DNA from: Chryseobacterium formosum
GTDB taxonomy: Bacteria; Bacteroidota; Bacteroidia; Flavobacteriales; Weeksellaceae
Direction of reading: 5' to 3'
Length of the DNA: 64,000 nt
Assembly: GCF_026460885.1 (NCBI RefSeq)
Contig: NZ_JAOVZW010000001.1
Span: 372,001-436,000, forward strand
Position numbers and translations under genes: made by a program. The notes under the pieces are model-generated. The model had not been told where the DNA came from, searched no databases, and worked only from the letters and a program-made list of their open reading frames with translations. Below, piece by piece: positions 59,556 to 64,000 of the stretch; position 1 is the stretch's first letter, and each line of letters opens with the position of its first letter.

Positions 59556-59605
59556 TTAGCAGTAAGCGATAAGCTTTTAGCTTAAAGCCTAATGCATAAA
59601 GCAAA
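59556..59605. repeat. Repeat before murD, related to 4030-4100
   Basis: GCAGTAAGCGATAAGCTTTTA, read here only in part as AGTAAGCGATAAGC and TTAAAGCCTAATGC, resembles the SDR leader repeat in its AGCGAT, AGCC and CTAATG words. It supports placing the murD start at 59610. Confidence 0.4.
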
Positions 59606-59609
59606 TTAT

Positions 59610-60938
59610 ATGAAAATAGTTGTTTTAGGAGGTGGAGAAAGTGGTTGTGGTGCTGCTTATTTGGCTAAAAAGAAAGGTTTGGAAGTTTTTCTTTCAGATA
59701 AAGGTGCCATTAAGGATCACTACAAACAATTTTTGACGGAGAATGATATTGAGTTTGAAGAGGAAAATCATGATGAAGAAAGAATTCTCAATGCAGACTG
59801 GATTGTAAAAAGTCCCGGAATTCCGAAAAAGGCAGATATGATTAACAAAATTCATGAGAAAGGAATCAGACTTTCTTCTGAAATTGAGTTTGCATCGGAA
59901 TTTACAGATGCTAAAATCATCGCCATCACAGGAAGTAACGGAAAAACAACAACAACGTCTTTAATCTACTACATCCTGAAAAATGATGGTTTAAATGTAG
60001 GTTTAGGCGGAAATATCGGTTACAGTTTTGCGAAGCAGGTTGCCGATGAAAACCATGAATATTATGTTTTGGAGGTTAGTTCTTTCCAGTTGGATGATAT
60101 TCAGAATTTCAGACCATATATTTCTTTATTGTTGAATTTGTCTAAAGATCATTTGGATCAGTACAATTACAACTATGAAGAATATGCTTTAGCTAAATTC
60201 AGAATTGCTGAAAATCAAGAGAATGATAATTTTTTCATCTACAATAAAGATGATGAAATGAGCAAAAATATTCTCGAGAAATTTGAAATTAAAGCGAAAA
60301 TGATTCCTTTTTCAACCAATGAAAAATTGTCTGAAGGAGGTTTTGTTGAAGGAGATAAAATTGTGGTGAAACTAAAAGATGAGTTTTCAATGAAAGTTGA
60401 TGAATTGTCTTTATTGGGAAATCATAATGTTGCCAACAGTTTAGCGGCTTCAATTGCAGGTAAAATATTGGAAATCAATAATGAAAGTATCAGAAATTCA
60501 TTAATGACTTTTCAGGCGGTTGAGCACAGATTGGAAGTTGTTACGGAAATTGAAGGTGTAAAATACATTAATGATAGCAAAGCAACTAACGTAAATGCAA
60601 CATATTACGCTTTAGAAAGCATGAAAAACCCTACAGTTTGGATTGTTGGAGGTGTAGACAAAGGAAACGACTATACCGAAATTGAAGATTTAGTTAAAAG
60701 AAAAGTAAAAGCAATTGTTTGCTTAGGAATTGATAATCAAAAGATCATTGATTTCTTTAAAGATAAGAAGGAATTTATTTACAGTACTTCAAGTATGGAA
60801 GAGGCCGTAAAAACTTCAAAATCTTTAGTTAAAAACGGAGATACAGTTTTACTTTCTCCTTGCTGTGCAAGTTTTGACCTTTTCAAAAGCTATGAAGACA
60901 GAGGGCGTCAGTTTAAAGAACAGGTGCTAAAAAATTAA
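59610..60938 (+). CDS. murD: UDP-MurNAc-L-alanine:D-glutamate ligase MurD
   Basis: This 442-residue ligase is read from ATG 59610 (MKIVVLGGGESGCGAAYLAKK, a Rossmann start). It has the ATP loop ITGSNGKTTTTSL, LNLSKDHLDQYN, the VEHRLEVV motif and YINDSKATN. MurD adds D-Glu to UDP-MurNAc-L-Ala. An upstream ATG at 59592 lies in repeat sequence. Confidence 0.95.
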   Translation: MKIVVLGGGESGCGAAYLAKKKGLEVFLSDKGAIKDHYKQFLTENDIEFEEENHDEERILNADWIVKSPGIPKKADMINKIHEKGIRLSSEIEFASEFTDAKIIAITGSNGKTTTTSLIYYILKNDGLNVGLGGNIGYSFAKQVADENHEYYVLEVSSFQLDDIQNFRPYISLLLNLSKDHLDQYNYNYEEYALAKFRIAENQENDNFFIYNKDDEMSKNILEKFEIKAKMIPFSTNEKLSEGGFVEGDKIVVKLKDEFSMKVDELSLLGNHNVANSLAASIAGKILEINNESIRNSLMTFQAVEHRLEVVTEIEGVKYINDSKATNVNATYYALESMKNPTVWIVGGVDKGNDYTEIEDLVKRKVKAIVCLGIDNQKIIDFFKDKKEFIYSTSSMEEAVKTSKSLVKNGDTVLLSPCCASFDLFKSYEDRGRQFKEQVLKN

Positions 60939-61009
60939 GAATTAACAATGAATAGCTAAAAGTGAAAAGAAGATTTTCATGATTAAATTTTCATTATTCA
61001 TTTAATAAC
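60939..61009. repeat. Inverted-repeat gap between murD and ftsW
   Basis: AACAATGAATA and TGAAAA on the left are mirrored by TTTTCATTATTCATT on the right. No gene is visible. Confidence 0.4.
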
Positions 61010-62251
61010 ATGAACGAACAGAATATAGAAGAAAGCAGATTCGAATTTCTAAAGGGCGATAAAGTACTTTGGATGGTCATTCTTGTGATCTCCATTTTCT
61101 CTATTTTCCCGGTTTATTCTGCAAGTTCAAACTTAGAATATATCGTAAACAACGGAACCACAACCGGTCACGTCATGAAGCATATGTTCTTCGTGGTTTT
61201 AGGTTTGGCGATTATGAGAATTGTCGGAACAGTGAAGTACGAATATATGGGAAAACTCAGCAGTATTATGTTGGGTTTAATGATTATTCTGTTGATTGTC
61301 ACAATGTTTACAGGGCAAACTATCGACGGAGCGAGTGCTTCAAGATGGTTGAAAATTCCGGGAACACCGATTTCATTTCAGCCTTCATCTTTTGCTTTTT
61401 TAATGTTAATCATTTATCTGTGTAGATATTTAACCAAAAAAATTACGAGAGAAAGACTTCCGATAGAGAATGTGATGTACATTTTCGGACCGATTTTACT
61501 GGTTTTCGTATTGGTAGCGAAAGATAATGGTTCAACCGCTTTAATGATTTTAATGGTTTCGGTGATTGTTTTGGTTATTGGACAACTACACTGGAAATAT
61601 ATTGCAGGATTTATTTCTGCATCATTTGTCGCTATCGCATTGTTTTTATTAGTTGCTCTAAATACAAATTTAATAGGCGGAAACCGTGTTCACACATGGA
61701 TGAGTCGTATTGAAACCTTTACATCAAGCAAAGCAAAATCTGCTGATGTAGATGACGAAAGCGTAAAAGCAAAAAATTATCAGGTAATGCAGGCAAAAGC
61801 TGCCATCGTTCATGGTGGAATTACCGGAATGGGGCCAGGAAAATCTGCTTTAAAGCAAATGCTTCCACAATCTGCGTCCGATTTTATTTTTGCAGTAATT
61901 GTTGAAGAATATGGTTTAATAGGAGCGGGGTTTCTTATCAGTATGTATCTGATTATGATTGTAAGGATTGTAATGATTGCAAGTAAAATGCCCGCATTTT
62001 TCGGCTCGTTGCTCGTACTCAGTCTCGGCGTAATGATTTTCATTCAATTGGCAGTAAATATTGCCGTTGCTGTGAATTTGATTCCTGTTACAGGACAGCC
62101 ATTACCGCTGATAAGTTATGGAGGAACATCCATGTTGGTAACCTATATCCAACTTGGAATTATTTTAAATATAAGCTCAAGAATCCAGATATACGATGAA
62201 GAAGGAATGGGCAAAAAACAAAGCATCGTCGAAATAAATGATATTGCTTAA
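61010..62251 (+). CDS. ftsW: Cell division protein FtsW (lipid II polymerase)
   Basis: This 413-residue SEDS protein has about ten membrane helices and the family motifs GASASRWLKIPG and PVTGQPLPLISYGGTSML. It polymerises glycan strands with FtsI at the septum. Place between murD and murG is standard. The C-terminus carries a short charged cytoplasmic tail. Confidence 0.95.
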   Translation: MNEQNIEESRFEFLKGDKVLWMVILVISIFSIFPVYSASSNLEYIVNNGTTTGHVMKHMFFVVLGLAIMRIVGTVKYEYMGKLSSIMLGLMIILLIVTMFTGQTIDGASASRWLKIPGTPISFQPSSFAFLMLIIYLCRYLTKKITRERLPIENVMYIFGPILLVFVLVAKDNGSTALMILMVSVIVLVIGQLHWKYIAGFISASFVAIALFLLVALNTNLIGGNRVHTWMSRIETFTSSKAKSADVDDESVKAKNYQVMQAKAAIVHGGITGMGPGKSALKQMLPQSASDFIFAVIVEEYGLIGAGFLISMYLIMIVRIVMIASKMPAFFGSLLVLSLGVMIFIQLAVNIAVAVNLIPVTGQPLPLISYGGTSMLVTYIQLGIILNISSRIQIYDEEGMGKKQSIVEINDIA

Positions 62252-62262
62252 AACAAAAACAA

Positions 62263-62505
62263 ATGGAAATAAGACAAATTACATTTACCGATAAGAAAAA
62301 TTCAGAAAATCCAATAGTTTTTGATACAAACGAAAATATCGTCAGTTTTCTTGAAACTTTTAGATTGGAAGTCGACGAAGTTGTAGAGCTTAATGCCGCA
62401 ATGTATACCGTAAAATCTATTTCCGAGAAAGAGATTGAAGCTAAAAAAGACATTTTTGTCGAGGTAGAATTTATTGATTTGATTGAAAACCAACCTACAG
62501 CTTAA
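62263..62505 (+). CDS. 80-residue conserved-looking protein in the dcw cluster
   Basis: I do not recognise this protein. It is acidic, soluble, 80 residues long, without signal peptide: IRQITFTDKKNSENPIVFD, then a helix (NIVSFLETFRLEVDEVVEL) and strand-rich end (KKDIFVEVEFIDLIE). It starts 11 bases after ftsW and ends 10 bases before murG, with good codon use, so it is real and co-transcribed. A partner role for FtsW or MurG is possible. Confidence 0.7.
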   Translation: MEIRQITFTDKKNSENPIVFDTNENIVSFLETFRLEVDEVVELNAAMYTVKSISEKEIEAKKDIFVEVEFIDLIENQPTA

Positions 62506-62515
62506 AATAGATAGG

Positions 62516-63646
62516 ATGAACAAAAAATTGAAAGTATTATTAAGCGGCGGCGGAACTGGAGGACACATCTTTCCGGCAATTGCTATTGCAGATGAAATCA
62601 AGAAAAGATTTCCTGATGCAGAATTTTTGTTCATCGGAGCCAACGGAAAAATGGAAATGGAAAAAGTTCCTCAAGCTGGCTACAAAATCGAAGGATTGAA
62701 TATCGCGGGTTTCGACAGAGGAAATTTGCTTAAAAATATTGGCTTGCCATTCAAACTTATTTCGAGTTTGCTTAAAGCTAAAAAAATTATAAAAGAATTT
62801 AAACCTGATTTTGCGGTGGGAACAGGTGGTTTTGCGAGCGGACCGGCATTGTTTATGGCGGCAAAAACGGGAATTCTGACTTTTATTCAGGAGCAGAATT
62901 CTTTGCCTGGAAAAACCAACACAGCAAACGGTAAGAAAGCAAAAGCAGTGTTTACCGCTTATCCGGATATGGAGAAATTTTTCCCACATTCTAAAGTTTT
63001 TTTCTTGGGTAATCCAATTCGTGAAAACATAGTTTCAGGAATGCAGGAAACTTCTCAGGCAAAAGAGAAATTAGGTTTAGATAAAAATAAACTTACCATT
63101 CTTTCTGTTGGAGGATCTTTAGGTTCAAGAACATTAAACAACGGTTGGAAAGACAATTTAGATAAAGTAAAAGAAAAAGGCTATCAGTTAATCTGGCAAA
63201 CTGGCAAATTGGATTACAAAGAAATTGTTAATAGTTGTCAGTTGTCAGTTGATGGAAATATCCAACAACCAACAACCAACAACCAAATACAAATCAAGGA
63301 ATTCATCAAAGACGTGGAAACTGCGTATTCGGCAGCTGATGTCATTGTTTCCAGAGCAGGAGCTATTGCTATTTCGGAATTGGCGGTTGCGCAGAAACCC
63401 GTTGTTTTGGTTCCATTTCCTTTTGCAGCGGAAGATCATCAAACCAAAAATGCGATGAATTTGGTTGAAAAAAATGCAGCCAAAATGGTAAAAGATTCTG
63501 AAATGCAGGAAAAATTCTGGAACACATTATCAGAAATCTGCGAAAATGAAAGTTTAAGAAAAGAAATGTCAGATAATCTGAAATATTTTGCCAAACCCAA
63601 TGCAGCGAAAGAGATTGTAGATGAGATATTTAAAATAATAAAATAA
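62516..63646 (+). CDS. murG: UDP-GlcNAc:lipid I transferase MurG, with repeat-like insertion
   Basis: This 376-residue glycosyltransferase starts at ATG 62516 (LLSGGGTGGHIFPAIAIADE). It has GTGGFASGP, QEQNSLPGKTN, SVGGSLGSRTLN and SRAGAIAISELA. MurG makes lipid II. Residues about 239-257 (NSCQLSVDGNIQQPTTNNQ) look inserted between the IWQTGKLDYKE strand and the IKEFIKDVETAYSAAD region, and their DNA is made of GTTGTCA and CAACAAC repeats. The frame is kept, so the enzyme may still work. Confidence 0.93.
   Translation: MNKKLKVLLSGGGTGGHIFPAIAIADEIKKRFPDAEFLFIGANGKMEMEKVPQAGYKIEGLNIAGFDRGNLLKNIGLPFKLISSLLKAKKIIKEFKPDFAVGTGGFASGPALFMAAKTGILTFIQEQNSLPGKTNTANGKKAKAVFTAYPDMEKFFPHSKVFFLGNPIRENIVSGMQETSQAKEKLGLDKNKLTILSVGGSLGSRTLNNGWKDNLDKVKEKGYQLIWQTGKLDYKEIVNSCQLSVDGNIQQPTTNNQIQIKEFIKDVETAYSAADVIVSRAGAIAISELAVAQKPVVLVPFPFAAEDHQTKNAMNLVEKNAAKMVKDSEMQEKFWNTLSEICENESLRKEMSDNLKYFAKPNAAKEIVDEIFKIIK
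63233..63284. repeat. Imperfect inverted repeat inside murG
   Basis: AGTTGTCAGTTGTCAGTTG on the left can pair with CAACAACCAACAACCAACAA on the right (about 14 of 18 positions) around a 10-base loop. Both arms are tandem 7-mers. It lies in frame within the coding sequence. Confidence 0.65.
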
Positions 63647-63650
63647 GATT

Positions 63651-63727
63651 CTAAAATTTAGAAATTCAGAGATAAAGACATTACAAATCTCTAAATACCT
63701 TAATTATTTAATCTTTTAATTTTAATA
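63651..63727. repeat. Dispersed inverted repeat before murC, copy 2
   Basis: TTTAGAAATTCAGAGAT, then CTCTAAATACCTTAAT and TTAATCTTTTAAT follow the order of copy 1 at 58236-58306. Confidence 0.6.
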
Positions 63728-63730
63728 AAA

Positions 63731-64000
63731 ATGACCAATTTAGAAACATATCAAAATTTTTACTTCGTTGGAGTCGGAGGTATCGGGATGAGTGCTTTGG
63801 CGCGCTATTTCCATGCTTCGGGCAAAAAAGTTTTGGGCTATGATAAAACTAATACCAAACTGACGACAGCTTTGATGAGCGAAGGAATTGATATTGTTTT
63901 TGAGGATGTTATTGATGATAAAATCACGTCGCTTCAGAAAGAAAATACATTGGTCATCTATACTCCGGCAATTAAAAAACTAGGAATTTTAGATTATTTT
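63731..64000 (+). CDS. murC: UDP-MurNAc:L-alanine ligase MurC, N-terminal part (3' end outside window)
   Basis: The frame begins at ATG 63731 and runs off the window after 90 residues. It shows the MurC nucleotide-binding start YFVGVGGIGMSALARYFHASG and VLGYDKT, then VIYTPAIKK. MurC adds L-Ala to UDP-MurNAc. It continues the dcw cluster after murG. Confidence 0.93.
   Translation, partial: MTNLETYQNFYFVGVGGIGMSALARYFHASGKKVLGYDKTNTKLTTALMSEGIDIVFEDVIDDKITSLQKENTLVIYTPAIKKLGILDYF

Overview
The window is about 64 kb of AT-rich, gene-dense chromosome from a flavobacterium, most likely Chryseobacterium or a close Weeksellaceae relative. The evidence is a SprE/PorW-type gliding and type IX secretion lipoprotein, a GLPGLI-family protein paired with a CarboxypepD_reg/beta-barrel outer-membrane protein, TAnnTTTG promoter elements, few Shine-Dalgarno sequences, a meso-DAP type MurE, and a dcw cluster that starts with mraZ. 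The genus is inferred from overall resemblance and was not computed. I see no rRNA, CRISPR array, prophage or insertion sequence.

Layout. 0-7 kb: the 3' end of rnr, then single housekeeping genes (LysE transporter, S66 peptidase, DoxX-like protein, YraN, SDR), a decayed RhuM gene, and tsaB. 7-12.5 kb (minus strand): DUF2520, SIMPL, KdsC-like HAD, Maf and sprE, in that transcription order. 12.6-14.4 kb: an ECF sigma factor operon whose membrane partner carries a three-fold 32-residue repeat. 14.6-19.1 kb: a secreted unknown protein, lepA and two lipoproteins.

19.2-30.5 kb is the most interesting region, an NAD/ADP-ribose island. An NrtR-type Nudix/winged-helix regulator is followed by NADAR, an ALC1-like macro domain, an ADP-ribosylation/crystallin-J1-like domain fused to a PARG-type (TIGR02452) domain, an unrecognised protein, a frameshifted DUF4291 gene, a MacroD-type macro domain, a TonB-dependent receptor, NadR, a sirtuin, an ADP-ribosylglycohydrolase, the RNA 2'-phosphotransferase KptA, a 67-residue unknown and a PPP-type phosphatase. 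All are on one strand and mostly overlap or nearly touch. Three copies of TTGYGT-N7-ACGCAA (one left half reads TAGCGT) lie before the regulator and before the first operon gene; two sit in the same position on TAnnTTTG promoters. The set could make, strip and recycle ADP-ribose from protein, nucleic acid or RNA 2'-phosphate and rebuild NAD under feedback control.

30.6-45.1 kb: a cupin/JmjC-like protein, a beta-barrel outer-membrane protein and a GLPGLI protein with a shared leader motif, DinB, feoA-feoB with a small Cys-rich protein, DUF4421, glmM, a TPR protein, an EamA transporter, aat, and a DUF3127 protein with an SSB-like tail. 45.27-45.53 kb: three tRNAs (Leu-TAG, Gly-GCC, Leu-TAA).

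45.8-50.7 kb: a lipoprotein, a polytopic membrane protein, a histidine kinase and a LuxR-type response regulator, then a caspase-fold protease and a trypsin-fold protease, both without signal peptides. A roughly 30-nt motif is repeated in front of both protease genes. 50.7-52.6 kb (minus): GNAT, engB and an alpha/beta hydrolase.

52.8-64 kb: the dcw cluster mraZ-rsmH-ftsL-ftsI-murE-mraY-murD-ftsW-(80-aa unknown)-murG-murC (murC cut by the window end), with MraZ boxes in front and dispersed repeats in several gaps. One repeat-like segment lies inside murG.
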